Of a DNA stretch of 64,000 nucleotides, positions 10,657 to 23,439 are shown one piece after another (the first letter of the stretch is position 1; every line of letters begins with the position of its first letter). The position numbers were made by a program, and so were the translations under genes. The stretch lies in NCBI GenBank assembly GCA_016081115.2, contig CM071930.1, positions 22,821,520 through 22,885,519 on the forward strand, given 5' to 3'. The notes beneath the pieces are model-generated. The model had not been told where the DNA came from and did not search any database. It saw nothing but the letters and a program-made list of their open reading frames with translations. This DNA is from Rehmannia glutinosa. Its lineage: Eukaryota > Streptophyta > Magnoliopsida > Lamiales > Orobanchaceae.

Positions 10657-12754
10657 TTAACTCGGCTCAATTAACCCTAGCTCATGCTTGAGTTCTTCAA
10701 ATCTTGATTCACATAATGGCTTTGTGAATATGTCACCAACCTTGTTTATCGGTTGAGATGTATTCCAAAGTGATGTCCTTCTTTTCAACATGGTCTCTTA
10801 TGAAATGATATCGACATCAATGTGCTTTGTTCTAGAATGCGGCCACGAGTTTTGAGTGATTGCAATAGCACTTGTGTTATCACACATGATTGGAATCCCT
10901 TTTTCTTCAACATCATAGTCTTTGATTGTTGTCTCATCCATAAGACTTGGGCTACTTGTTTGCCGCGACTATGTACTCGGCTTGACTTTGGATGTGGCTA
11001 TTGAATTTTGCTTTTTTGCTAAACCAGAAACCAATCTGTTTCCAAGCATTTGACATGTACACGAAGTACTCTTCATGTCCACTCTACATCCAAGATAGTC
11101 GAGTCCGAATAACCAATAAGCTTGAATCCTCCTTCCTTTGGATACCATAAGCCAACTTCTGCATCCTTCAAATATCTCGGGATTCTCTTAGGCTGCGGTC
11201 ATATGGCTTTCTCTTGGTGCGATTGAAATCTTGCACATACACCTCTTTGCAAAGGTAATGTCCGCCCTTTGGCAAAATAGAGCAATGATCCAATAAGTTC
11301 TCTGTATCTTGTTTGATCCATAGGTTTGCCATCTGCATCCATATCCATTTTGACTGATGTATTCATTGGTATTTTCACAAAAGATTTCTCTTCCATACCA
11401 AATTTCTTCATTAAATCTCTGGTATACTTTGTTTGACTTATGAAGGTTCTATCCTTCAGCTGTTTAACTTGAAGTCCTAGAAAGAATGTCTGCTCTCCCA
11501 TCATACTCATTTCAAATTTGCCTTGCATGAGGTTTGAAAACTTATCACACAGCTCTTTGTTTGTGGATCCAAAAATAATGTCATCCACATACATTTGGAC
11601 AAGCAGTATACTCTCTCCATCTTGAATTACGAAGAGTGTTACATCCACCTTGCCTTTGGTGAATCCATTATCTCATTAGAAATTGAGATAATGTATCATA
11701 CCATGCTCTAGGTGCTTGTTTCAATCCATATAGAGCTTTCTTGAGCTTGTACACCTTATCTCCAAGAGTCTTCTGCTCAAATCCTGGAGGTTGTTCAACA
11801 TAGACTTCTTCTTCCAACAATCCATTCAAGAATGCACTTTTTACATCCATTTGGTATACAGTGAAGTTCTTGTGTACAGCATAGGCAAGAAACATCCTTA
11901 TTGCTTCTAATCTTGCAACATAAGCAAATGTTTCATCAAAATCTATACCTTCCTCTTGGCAATACCCTTTGGCTACCAATCTTGCTTTGTTTCTTACCAT
12001 AGAACCTTCTTCATTCATCTTGTTTCTGAAAACCCATTTTGTGCCAATAACATTTTGATGGGTTGGTCTTTGCACCAGTTCCCATACTTTGTTCCTTTCA
12101 AATTGATTCAGCTCTTCCTGCATGGCCTGAATCCAATGTGTGTCATCCAATGCTTGGGACACATCTTTTGGCTCTATTTGGGAAATAAAACAAGTGAACA
12201 TTGCTTCTTGTTGAGCTCTTGATCTGGTTCTTACACCATCTCTTACATCTCCAATGACTAGCTCTGGTGGATGGTCTCTTGGCCATCTCACATCGAGTTG
12301 GAGTAAGTTAGCTTGGTTCGATCATCTTGCAGTGTGTTTATCTTGAAAGCGGCTCTCTCATCATCACTTAGTCAGAGATTTTCCAATTTGGCTTCAACAT
12401 AAGGACTTTTACGCACATTGGGTGATTGAAACATCGGCTAACTCCTCAATGTCTTCTCCATTTACATTAGGTTCATCAAAAACCACATGGATAGACTCTT
12501 CTGTGACCATTGTCCTTTTGTTCAGCACTCTATAGGCTTTGCTTTCAGCTGAGTATCCCAAGAAGATACCTTCATCAGCTTTAGCATCAAAAGTCTTTAG
12601 ATTATCATTGTCATTATTGTGGATGAAGCATTTACATCCAAATATTCTAAAATATGCAACATTTAGCTTTATCCCTGTCCAGATTTCATAGGGAGTCTTT
12701 GTCAGCTGTCTATTTATCATGCATCTATTTTGAATATAACATGCAGTATCCCAA
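10657..12754 (-). pseudogene. pol of element A, lacking protease and integrase core
   Basis: After a deletion junction near 12750 the frame enters the C-terminal part of integrase (INRQLTKTPYEIW, then GCKCF and GYS motifs; 12720-12409), followed by reverse transcriptase (12291-11199) with KARLVAKGY, DVKSAFLNG, and the catalytic YVDD at 11580-11594, then RNase H to a stop at 10657-10659 (I-E-P-S). RNase H is frameshifted between 11190 and 10800. The DSG protease site, the HHCC zinc finger and the DD part of the integrase triad are absent, so this pol could not have processed gag or integrated its own cDNA. Confidence 0.85.
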
Positions 12755-14100
12755 AGTCTTTCATCATTTTGTCTAATGAATCATAAAGATCAGTGGGTGA
12801 TGAAGTGTGTGTGTCACAATCACTATCCCTAGAATCTAAATGAGATGAGTTAGAATGTACCTCATCTTCTTGGTCAGGTTGATCTTGTTCTTTAGCCATT
12901 AGACAAATCATAGCTTCTTCTTCAGAGTCACTTGAGTAGTCAACTTCACTACTCTCTGAGTTTGCTATGTCCTTTGACTTAGCTGTTTCAGCAGCCAACA
13001 TTGCTCTTTTCTTTTCTTGCCTTCTTTCTCTTAAGACTTTTTTTTTTCTTCATTTCTGTATTTATTAACTACATGATATGGACAGTCAATAGCAAAATGT
13101 CCCGGTTGTCTGTAATTCCAACATAGGTTTTCAATTTTTTGATCAGCTCTCTCATTTTTTGGGTTGTCAGCTCTTTGATATTCGACCTTTTGATACTCAG
13201 CTCTCTTTGGTGGCCTTTCTTCCCTTGACTTGGAGGGAGCTGAATGTCTTCTGGAGGATTCACCTTTGTTTCTTTTGTAGTTCTTGTTGAAGAACTTGTT
13301 GAATCTTTTAACCATTAAGGCAATTTCCTCCTGGTCTATGATTTCTTTAGTCTCAGCTCTCTTTCCTTCCTTAACTATGAGTGCAGCTATTTTGGGTACA
13401 GCTATCTCCTCTTGATCCTTTCTTCTCAGCTCAAACTCATAAGCTTTGAGGTCTGAGAATAGTTCATGATTGGATGTTTTTGATAGGTCCATCGAGTGCC
13501 TTAGAGCCATGGTTTTCATTTCCCACTCAGCTGGGAGGCTCCTTAGTATCTTCATACACATCTCCTACTATGTGTATTCTTTCCCAAGTCTTTGAGCTCA
13601 TTTGTAATTTCAATGAATCTAGCATCCAAATTTGGTCCATTGTTTCACCCGCAAGCATTTTAAAGTTTTCAAATTTTTGAACAACAACGAGATAATTTGT
13701 TTTCCTTAATTTGCTCGGATCCTTCACAAATTAAGGTTAATTTATCCCAGATTTCTTTGGCTGTCTTGCAAGATTTGACTTTGTTGAACATGGCTTTGTC
13801 CAAAGTCTTGTAAAGTATATCCTTGGCCACATTGTCAAGGTTGTATCTTTTTCTATCATCATTTGCACACTCAGCTCTTGGCTTTTCAACCATAGGCTGA
13901 TGCCGGGAGGAGCGACCTTTTCTTTCTCGGCGGCAGACTCTCCTTGCAGCTATGTTCACTTTCATTATTTGCAGTGGCCCGTCCTCTATCACTATCCACA
14001 TCTCATCATGTAGGACTGATAGACGAGCCTGCATACGTATTTTCAAGTCATCAAATTCTTCAATGGTGAACATAGGAATGCGTGTCAAATTTGCTTCCAT
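12755..14100 (-). pseudogene. gag of element A (capsid/nucleocapsid), 3' truncated
   Basis: Starts at ATG 14100 (MEANLTRIPMF). The N-terminal part shows the retrotransposon gag signature with a WIVIEDG motif; the central region (13730-13300) resembles the UBN2-type gag domain. A zinc knuckle lies near 13100 but reads C-x-x-Y-x4-H-x4-C, with Tyr in place of the second Cys that D has at this position. The acidic, Ser-rich linker (MAKEQDQPDQEDEV) follows and is cut at about 12750, where sequence jumps to integrase. Frame breaks at about 13700 and 13560 interrupt the chain. Confidence 0.82.
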
Positions 14101-14214
14101 GATAATAACATTGTTGTTTTAAAAATGGCTTTTGAAAGAACAAGTGTTAAAAACTTCTTCGAAAGATTGGAGATCTAATTCAGTAACCAGTGCGGAAGGC
14201 TCAGTGAACCAACC

Positions 14215-14226
14215 GCTCTGATACCA
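14215..14226 (-). other. Primer-binding site of element A (initiator tRNA-Met)
   Basis: TGGTATCAGAGC on the minus strand, two bases after the 5' LTR end. It is complementary to the 3' end of plant initiator tRNA-Met, the usual copia minus-strand primer. Confidence 0.92.
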
Positions 14227-14228
14227 CT

Positions 14229-15775
14229 TGTAGGTCCCAAGGGGTGTGAGTAAGGTTTAGAAGGGAGGGTTGAATAAACCTTACCAACTTTTCGATTTTA
14301 GTCCTTTTAAAATATTTCAGAGTTAAATACACAGCTATGTCCTTGATGGAAAGCTAAGTTAGTTAACCAGCAGAGTTAGCCACTCAACAGACTCGATTGA
14401 GCTGTTGATAGAATAACTCAGCTATTTAATCTAAACCTTAACTTGGCTATGATGAAATTTTCATCGGAAGACTTAACACCCTTGAATTTGAGTTAAGTTT
14501 GTTTTAACACTTGGTTTTAGCACTTTGTTAATTATCAGTTGGAATGCAAATTATCGGCAAAATATAAAGTAATATGCGAGAAATAAAATGCTTTGAAATG
14601 TAAATGACACAATAAATTTTATAGAGGTTCGAAGATGGGGTAATTCTTCTACTCCTCTCTTCTCCAACTCCTGGAGTAATCCACTAAGTATTGATCAGAG
14701 TACAAAGTGATTATCAGTCCAGATACAAGTCTTGATCACACAGCCGACTTGATCCTTTGGGACTCGATCTGGAGATGCCTTGGTCACACACTTCTCGTAC
14801 AACTCGGCTTCTTCACAGGGGCGTTTGCCTTGCTACTCTGACTCACTTGCTCAAGATTCTTGGATTTGATCACGAAGCCCTCCAATAACTTGAGACCGGT
14901 TCGACCTTGAACCTTTCTATAGTCCTCCTTGGAATGTAGACCCCCTTTGATTCTTCAAAAGTTTCCTCTTCAACAGTTTGAAGTTGTCTTTCTTTCATAG
15001 CTTGGTGTTGGATCGATTTCCTTCGAAGTTTAGGCTTGAGGATTTGCGTGAGTAACTTTGAGAGTATTTTAGCAGATTACAGCTCGAATGATAGCTTGAA
15101 TGTTCGTGGTTCAGGGAACCTTTTTCTCAAAGTGATTCCTCAGCCTTTTATAGTGAACTTTCAAAAATCTGCCCGTTGAAGAGATAGGCTGATTTTAAAA
15201 GTCACTTGTGTTCGTTGGCTTGTCTTGTTGCAGTCCTTGATATTGACATTTCCTCGTATTAAATGAATATTCAGCTTTTCAGAGTCTGACACAAGGTGCA
15301 GTGCTTTCCATTGGTTTATTCCTTTTGCACGCTTCTAGGACTGAGCACTTTAAGACATGGCAGCATGGAAGTAATACTTGTTTAGGTAATATTCTTGACT
15401 TACGTAACGGATTCTTTTGATTGTCTTGACTTGATCGCTTTTCCCCAGGTGACTTGAGTCTCTCCAATGATTGAGAGACTCATCTCACTTCAACTTGACT
15501 TGGCTTCTTGAGTTAACTTGGTGACACTTCACACAGATCAATCAGATACTCCTTGATCGAGTTCTTGACTTCTCCTCTTTATCATACTCAGCTGCTTTAC
15601 AGCGAAGTCTTCATCTCAGCCTTCAGTTGACTTCTTGTATATCCAGGCATAGCTAACTTAACTCAAATGCATTTTTATCTATTACAATGCAAATTACAAA
15701 GAAAATGGGGTGCCAACTTTCTAGTCTAAGTTTTACATGGCATTCATCAAAATCTAAACAATAAATTTCCCAACA
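14229..15775 (-). repeat. 5' LTR of element A
   Basis: Begins TGTTGGGAAAT at 15775 and ends GGGACCTACA at 14229 on the minus strand, followed by the PBS. TATA box at 15144-15152. Closely similar to 3622-5169. The right flank AGCAG is the presumed target duplication. Confidence 0.93.
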
Positions 15776-16045
15776 AGCAGTGATTGTAAAATCCTTTCCG
15801 TGAACAGAGGACTTGATGCCCTCGTCGTGAACCTCAACATTCACGTAGAACTGTGCTACCTCCTCAACGTATGTCATCTGAAACTCCATTGTGAGAAAGG
15901 GTTTCAGTCCAAATTTCTCGATTTTGTCGGCTATCTTTTTCACAAGGGTTTCATCGAAACCCTGTTTGACCATTCCTTCGAAATCCATGGTAGAACCAGT
16001 GTGGATTTGCTTCCCTAGCTTGGTGAAATCATAGGTTGATGCCAT
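15776..16045 (-). pseudogene. Extra ORF of element B, N-terminal 90 codons
   Basis: Starts at ATG 16045 (MASTYDFTKLGKQIHTG) and stays open to TITA at 15776, where element A interrupts it. The protein closely matches the start of the same ORF in A. The rest is at 3621-1. Residues read beyond 15776 in this frame belong to the LTR of A. Confidence 0.9.
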
Positions 16046-16571
16046 TTTTCTGAGTTTTTACTGAACAAACTTTAACGATCTTGCTCTGAAGATTTGGTAG
16101 GGTTTTGAGAGAAAAATGCTTTCTTTGCTTTTGGAGAGATGAACAGTTTTGAGTAGTGTGAGAGAGAAACTGAACAAAATGGTATATATGGGTTATGAAA
16201 GGACGTGCTTTCGGTTTTTGAAATTTGATCAAGATCGACGGCTCAGATTTAGCACGCCGATTAGCATTTAATTGCTCGCATTTAATGCGGCAGCATTTAT
16301 ATCCAATCATATGCTTTGTCGTGCAGCTTTTGACTGTACCTGTCATTATTACGCTGACGTCATCCTTAAAAACATTCCCGCTTATTAAAAACGACTGCGT
16401 TTTTGTCACTTAGCTCATAAATGACTCAACTCTCTGCACAAATGACTCAACTCTTCTTCTCTCTATTCATATAGTGACTCAGCTGTCAGCTAACTCGATT
16501 CAGCTGACTTTCCGATGCGGCTGATTCACATGGCTGATTCAAGAATTCTGCTCAAATTTCATCTTCTCATT
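16046..16571 (-). other. Spacer/leader of element B before extra ORF
   Basis: Non-coding, homologous to 10107-10656 of A. Element C interrupts it at 16571, and it continues at 30538. A TATA-like run (CATATATACC) about 130-140 bp before the ATG and the conserved box at 16295-16309 are visible. Confidence 0.65.
16295..16309 (-). promoter_or_regulatory. Conserved CCAAT/TATA-like box upstream of extra ORF (element B)
   Basis: TGATTGGATATAAAT on the minus strand, about 250 bp before the ATG at 16045; identical to the boxes in A, C and D. Confidence 0.55.
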
Positions 16572-18127
16572 TGTAGGTCCCAAGGGGTGTAAGTGTAAGG
16601 TTTAGAAGGGGGGGTTGAATAAACCTTACCAAATTTTCGATTTAGTCCTTTTAAATATTCAGAGTTGATACTACACACCGTGTGTCCTGGGTGGACACCA
16701 ATTTAGTTAATCAAGTAGAGTTAGTCTCTCAACGGACTCAACTCGAGTTGTTGATGGAATAACTCAAATTTGTTGGGTCTAAATTAACTCAACTGTGGTT
16801 TGTTTTTCATTGGAAGACTTAACACCCTTAAGTTTGGTTAAACAAGGATTTAGTGCTTGGTTTAGTACTTAGAAATTATCAAGTGGATAGCAAATTTATC
16901 ACAGATTTAAACAATTAAGATGCGGGAATTAAAGTGTTGAAATGTAAATGACACAATGAAATTTTTATAGAGGTTCGAAGATGGGTAATTCTTCTACTCC
17001 TCTCTTCTCCAACTCCCGGAGGAATCCACTAGGTATTGATCGGTATACAAAGTGGTAAGTCCGGATACAAGTCTTGATCACACAAACACTTGATCCTTTG
17101 GGACTCGATCCGAGACGCCTTGATCACTCACTCAAGGCTTCTCGTGCGACTCAACTTCTTCACAGGCGTTTTGCCTTGCTACTACTGACCCACTTGCTCA
17201 AGCTCTTTGGATTTGATCACGAAGCCCTCCAAAAGCTTAAGACTTGGTTCGACCTTGAACTTTCCTACAATCCTTCGTGGAATGTAGACCCCTTGATTTT
17301 TCAAGATTTTCCTCTTCAACTGATTGAAGTTATCTTTCCTTCACGGTGAGTGTTGGATTGATGTTCTTCGTAGTGTAGGCTTGAGGATTGAGAATATTTC
17401 AGGTTTCGGTTCTAATAATTGCTTGAACGTTTTGGTTACCGGTCCGTAACACTTCTCAAAATCATTTCTCGGCCTTTTATAGTGATCTTTCAAAAATTTG
17501 CCCGTTGAAGAGATAGGCTTATTTTTGAAAGTCACTTGCGTCGTTGGCTTGTCTTGTTGCGATCCTTGGAATTGCCATTTCCTCGTATGAATTGTTTTTT
17601 CACCTTTTGAGTTCGACACGGTGTAGTGCTTCCCATTGGTTCATTCCTCTTGCACGCTTCTCGGATGAGCACTCGGAGAAAGGTGGTATGGAGATATTAC
17701 TTGTTTAAGTAATTCTCTTGATTTAAATGCAATGGATCTTTTTCGATTATCTCGACTTGACCGCATTTCTTTGCTTTCCCCAGGTGACTTAGAGTCGACT
17801 TCCAATCATGGATGACTCTTCATCACTTCAACTTGAGACTTGGCTTTTCTTGAGTTGACTTGGTGATACTCCACTCGATTGCATCTCGATTTGCTTCTTG
17901 AAGTAGAGTTCACGTCTACTCTTCTTTGCCATACTCACTGCCTTGTCTCGCGTGAGTCTTCCTTCTAGTCTCCGAGTTGTCCTCTTGCATGTTTGGGCGT
18001 AGGCGACTTAACTCGGCTTGACCCACCTATTTATTACAATGCATTTTACAACAAGAATGGGGTGCCAACTTCCTATTCTAAGTTTTACATGGCATTCATC
18101 AAAATCTAAACAATAAATTTCCTAACA
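16572..18127 (-). repeat. 3' LTR of element C
   Basis: Begins TGTTAGGAAAT at 18127 (TGTTGGG in A and B) and ends GGGACCTACA at 16572, minus strand. TATA box at 17473-17481. The PPT AAAAAGGGGGAAAT abuts it at 18128-18141. Target duplication TCATT at 16567-16571. Confidence 0.93.
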
Positions 18128-18395
18128 ATTTCCCCCTTTTTGATGATGCCAAAACTTAAACCATTCAAAAATGCAAATAGCAAATATACATACAGATAGT
18201 GTATTCACATAGAATGTATGCGTAGAATCAATCTTTTTATTGATCATAACATTCTTGTTCTTTTACACAATCACAAGGTGTATCGAGCAAACATTTGTCT
18301 ACACGAGAAAATAAAGAATTTATAGCTTTATTGCGAAAAACTTACATAGTATGTATTTACATCATAAAATACATAAAGGGGTGGACAAGAACACT
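18128..18395 (-). other. PPT and 3' untranslated segment of element C
   Basis: The PPT AAAAAGGGGGAAAT (18128-18141) is followed leftward by the LTR and preceded by AT-rich sequence homologous to 5184-5460 of A. No other signal seen. Confidence 0.75.
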
Positions 18396-21300
18396 TCATC
18401 TCCTTTCTTTGTCTCCTTCTTTCATCTTGTTCAAGATCTTACCTCGCTCTTCTTCTCTTTTTCTCATCGTCACCGCTTTCTTCTTCTTTTTTCATATGCC
18501 TTCCTGGCGAACTTCATCTCTTCTTAATCTCTCTTGTCTTTCCTCCCATAGCTGAGTTTGTCTCTTGTTTTCTTCTTCTCTTCTTTTCGCATACTCGGAT
18601 TACTTTTAGCCACTTGCAAATTTGCTATTTGGTCAAGACTAGCCCAAGATCCCTCCTTTCTTGCCGGATCTACGTATTCAATGTTTTTGGGCGAGGCTGG
18701 GTGCGAAACCTCTTCCTCCACCACACGCTTCTTCCTCTACCTGCGGCGTGTATTGTCTTCGGGTCTTCTTCTTTCACCGAGTGACCAATGAGTGGAGTGA
18801 CCAGTGAGGATCCGTGGTAGTCTGCTTCCTATCGCCTTCTTCACATAACGTGAGACCCTTTTCCCGATAAAGTCCCAAGCTTGAGCCATAGACATATTTG
18901 CAAAGTATCCTTCGAGATGCGAGCGTTTTAAATTCATCAACGATTGTGGCTCTGTCCCGACATCTAAGATGGCATAAGTGTCTCTGTCTCTTGGAATGCC
19001 TCCATGTTGTTTCAAGATGTTCATAACCCGGCATCCATTCTTCCTTCCACTTCCTCCATCCCCGCTTCAATTGTCTTTCTCTTTTCGGCCATAGATATAG
19101 CGAGTGTTGGAGTGGCGAGAGTCACGGGGAGTTTGTTGTTGATAATGTCACCGTGACAAGACCTTGTTGGGGTGGTTTGTGCAATCATCAAGGTCACATC
19201 TTTCGATCCTTCCCCCTCAACAGATTTTCCTTTCTTTTGTTTCAAAGTGCTTCCTCACTGTCTTTCCTTCGCAAATGCATCCTCTTTTTTCGGCTTCGGA
19301 TCTCTTCAGCTTTAAGGTATTCCTCTTCCCCCTTTTTGGCATCATCAAAGGAGAGAGGAACGCCTGAAACATCTTGGCAAGCGGAAGTCGAGCCTGGCGA
19401 TAGTCGAGTTCGTTCTCGAGTCCACTGCGGAGTATGCGGACGAAATTTGGATCGAGTAGCGTTGGACTCTGCTGAAATTAGCTTCATCTCAGCCATGAGA
19501 AGGCTGAATTTTCTATTCATGTTTTCTTCCAAACGCTGTACATCACTCTTATTTTGCTCACGCAGCTTTATCTCGGCGGTGTGAGCTTCATGCATGTGCT
19601 CAATGTGTTCTCTCAACTTCGTTTTTGCATCGGCATTCTCGGCTCTCCATACCAGCACTTGTTGAACAATGTCCTCAAGTATCTAACTTGTTCCACACGC
19701 ATTGTTTCTTTGCTTTGTTGCCACCATTCCCGATCTCCGATCATTATGCCTCTTAAGTCGGCAGTAAGATTGGCATCTCTGTTGTCGATCGCATGTCCAT
19801 AGAGGCCGATGCCTCTCCATCCGTTCAATCTCGGCAAATAATGCCTTGAACACTTCGCGGACTTGGTGATTCTTCCGTGCGGTGATGGCCATGCGGCGTC
19901 AAAGTCATAATCACCGGAACAATGGTACTGATGGAATAACGGAGTGGTCTATGGAAGCGTGCGAGCTCGTTCTCTCGACTCTTCGGGGAGGTCAGTACCT
20001 CCAGAGAGAAAGGAAAAGATTCTATAAAGGAATCATCACGGCCAACCGGTATTTGTTCAATGATGAGAGATGCGCGTGAAGTTCCTTTTGGAGTCGAACT
20101 GCTGCGGCTTGGGAGCTGCGCGATGGACTCTGTCTCACTGGGGTCTTTTGTGAAGTGGACCCGAGCTTGCCGAGCCTCAGTGTCTCAATAGCTTCGTTGG
20201 TCTCACTGGTTTCTCCAATTGAGTGGATCGTCCTCGGCCTTATCGAAGCGTCATCGGATGATGATGAGATTTCCATTGGTGGCTCATCATCAAAATTAAA
20301 GGTTTGACGAGTAGTCTTGGGATCGAGACTTGCTCGTGCTTGGAACATCCGCAGCTGAGTCTTTTGGAGTCATCACGGGAATGACTCGAACTTCTTCGTC
20401 GCCTTCCGATCCCGAGAAATGTTACATCGAGGGATTATCCTGGGAATCATGAAGCGCGCTTATCTCCTTTTTCGGATGGGTCGATGATAGCGAGAGGGAT
20501 GTTCTCTCTTGACTTCTTTACCCCGGAAGTCTCAACCTCCCGTGGGCCTTCATTACCTCCTGCCTCGAGTCTCGATTGCAGCCGAGGCTGGACCTCCCTT
20601 TCGACGATGTCACTGTCTTAGGGTCTTCTCAGGTGGCATCCATTGGAGTCTCAACCCCATGGATTGCACTTTCACCGCCTGCAGTGTTAACTCCCGGGTT
20701 GTTCCTTCCTGCCTCGATTGCATCGGCGCGTCATTAGCATTCGAGCGGTTGGCACCTCACCAAAATCTCTCAATCGTCGAGCTTCGTTGATGACAACTTG
20801 TGTTTCGTTTAGTGTTTGTACTTCCTCCACTTTGCCTCCTGGATTCGTTGTTGAGTCATCTGCAGCATTCTCCGACCTTCTTTGCGGTGGAGGGAGTTTC
20901 CCCCTCGGGCGCACTCACCGAGTGACTTGGAATGGGGTCACTCGTCTCCAAACTCCCTACATTGTTTCTATTGAGTGTTCAAATTGGGGAGTGGTAAAAC
21001 ACCTTCAATAGGGGTTGGCTCGATTGGGGTCCCCACTATCCCGGTTTCATCGCCAATTCCCTTATTGCCTTCTTCCGAATGAGTGGGAAGTGGTGGCAAG
21101 AACAACGATGGCGATTTCTTTCAACCACTCCCATTGGATCAATTTCACCGTGTTACGAGGACTCTCCTGGTCCCTCCATCAATCTTTGCTCGTGAAGGAT
21201 TACGATTCGTGCAATGCTTGCTGCATTTGCAACTCTTCTCGCGGCAGCGCAGAGTCCGGATCCTCATCACCGCATCGATAAGACATTAAGGAGAGGATGT

Positions 21301-22883
21301 GTGTGTTACGTGGTGCGGAGATAGGGCGGATCTTTGGCCTTCTCACGTGCCTCGGCTTCCTCTCTTTCTTTCTTTCTTTTGTCCTTGAAGATCTGCGGGA
21401 TATCTCGTGCGATTGTCTTCATCCAATCTTTGGGATCACAGTGGTTAGGCGAAGGAAGTTTAACAGCTTCCTCTTCTTCTTCTATAAACTCGGGCCGTTG
21501 GAACTGTTCCCTTGATTTACTCAATTTCCATTTTGGATGTCCGGGTAAGGTGGAGATAGGATCATCACATCACTATCACTCTATCGGCTTCTTCTTGTGT
21601 CTCGGCTACGCGGACTACGGCTATTTCTTCGAGTTGCCTCGATGATCGCCTTGGAGACTTAGTTGTTTCATCGATTACATCTGGGGACTCGGCCTTCGGC
21701 GATTTAGCCGTATTTGTTCCAATGAGTAGGCGACTCGGTCGGTTTTTCAAGCTCGGAGCGCTTGATGATTCTTCTTCGTCTTCTAGTTTGTACCAGAGGA
21801 TTTACGGTTCGAGAGACGATTTCTTTTCCGAGTCTTGGGCGGTGGGGGCGGTGCTAGTGTTTTCTTCTCGAGGAGCCGCCGTCTTGGCTTATCGTTCTCC
21901 TCTTTTTGACAATCGGAGAAGGTATTTGAGAGTCCTTCTCGACCAGCGCCTTTTGGGCGGGCAGGGAGACACGGCCGGTCGGTCGTGACTCTGCGAGCGG
22001 GAGAGCGGTTTGACTTTCTTTCTTTGCGGGAGCGGCATCTTCTTAGCATTGCGGGCGCTTTCTTCTTTGGTGGAGAGGAAAGCAATTTGTATCTTCAGTG
22101 GTGATTCCCCCTCACTCGTGTCGGCTCTCTTGGCGTAGGCTCTCTTACGTGCGCCGGAGAGGTTTGATCTAAACATCCACTTGTTAACATGGAACGCCTT
22201 TCCATATCTAAGAGGGACTCCTTTCACCTCCATCATCCGGCCAATCACCAGGCCATATCCTAGGGATCCTCCAAATGTGCCATCTTCCTTGAAGGATTTG
22301 TTCCCTACATTCGGCATAGTCTCTGCTGTAGACAAACTCGGCCATTGATTTATTTTCCTTTCTTCAATGATCGCCGCCATCACGATCAACTTTGCTTTTG
22401 ACAGTTTGGTCAAAGTCCGCCAAATTTGATGTCAATGCATTTGGCAACTATGTCCAACGACTTGTGATAATCCTCCTTCGCCAGCTCTCTTGTTTGCTTG
22501 TGTAAATTATTTTATCAATATAGTCGGGCTTGGCTATTTCCTTCCAAGCGATCGAGTTTACATCGCCTTCGCTAATTTTTGATGCTCCTTCCGTTGGTAG
22601 TGAGATGTTGACCAAATCCTTGGCGAGAGATGGTGAGTTGCTTTCCGTGAAGATGACTTTATCCCTTCATCGTGAATCTCGGCATTCACGTAAAGAATCG
22701 CGACCTCCTCCACATAGGTCATCGGATATTCCAAAGATCGAAACGATTTGGCCCGGCGTTTCCAATTTCTCGGCGATTTTCTTCACTAGGGTGTCATCGG
22801 ACCCTGTTTCACCATGCCGTCAAAATCCACAGACCCGTGTGGATTTGCTTTCCTAACTTGACAAAATCATAGGTTGGTGCCAT
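18396..22883 (-). pseudogene. Extra 3' ORF of element C, heavily frameshifted
   Basis: Homologous to 5461-10106 of A over its full length. The ATG is at 22883 and the stop at 18396-18398. Recognisable parts: the globular domain with MAAIIEERKIN near 22380, a basic tract near 22000, the SREQFQRPEFIEEEEE module at 21524-21306, acidic linkers around 20900-20000, a helical region at 19837-19242 and the C-terminal charged end. The longest open piece is 174 codons. Words such as CAGCTG, frequent in A and B, are largely replaced by CACCG, CGG or similar, and most frame breaks fall at such places. Product function unknown. Confidence 0.75.
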
Positions 22884-23439
22884 TTTTCGAGATTTTATCG
22901 AAGAAAACTTAGAGATTGATTTGAAGATAGATAGGGTTTTGAGAAGATTTTTGCCTTTGCTTCGAGAGAGAGAAAAATGAACAATTTTGGTAGTGTGTGA
23001 GAGAAACGGGGCGAAAATGGTTTAAGTATGGTTTATGAAAGGGCGTGCGGGTGGTTTTGAAATGTGATCGAAATCAACGGTTTAGATTTTGCACGCCTAT
23101 TTAGCATTTAATATCTCGTATTTAATGCGGTAGCATTTATATCCAATCATAAGTTTGGTGTGCGGCTTTATGTCTGTACACATCATCATTATCTTTGACG
23201 TCATTCTTAAAAACATTCCCGCTTAGTAAAAACGATTTGCGTTTTTGTCACTTTGCTCATAAGTGACTCGACATCCCTTAGCCGATTTAACTCTTCTTCT
23301 CACAGTTCTCATAGTGACTCGGCTAACAAATGACTTGGTATATTGTCTTTCCAATACAAATTTACTTAGGCGATTTGTGAGTTCGACTCTTTTTTCCTTT
23401 TAGTGTTCCATTTCTTTTCTTTGATTCTTCTCGAGTGTC
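22884..23439 (-). promoter_or_regulatory. Spacer of element C with conserved CCAAT/TATA-like box
   Basis: Non-coding stretch between pol and the ATG at 22883. The box TGATTGGATATAAAT lies at 23135-23149 on the minus strand, about 250 bp before the ATG, with a T/C-rich leader after it, as in A, B and D. Promoter function is inferred from position and conservation. Confidence 0.55.

Larger units (their letters stand above)
3622..15775 (-). mobile_element. Copia element A (family I), two LTRs, internally deleted
   Basis: A 12.15-kb copy with both LTRs, PBS, PPT, gag, partial pol and the extra ORF in the order expected on the minus strand. It interrupts the extra ORF of B. The right flank is AGCAG (15776-15780); the left flank reads AAGAG, preceded by TTCA, where the homologous ORF in A itself reads TTCAGCAG. 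The target duplication is therefore probably AGCAG, with the left copy altered in the way seen repeatedly at CAG sites in this window. Relative to C it lacks about 1.8-2 kb covering the end of gag, protease and integrase core, so it could not have been autonomous in this form. Confidence 0.92.

Noticed and set aside
14215..14226. tRNA gene at the tRNA-Met-like sequence
   Set aside because: Only the 12-base complement of the tRNA 3' end is present, at the position of a primer-binding site.
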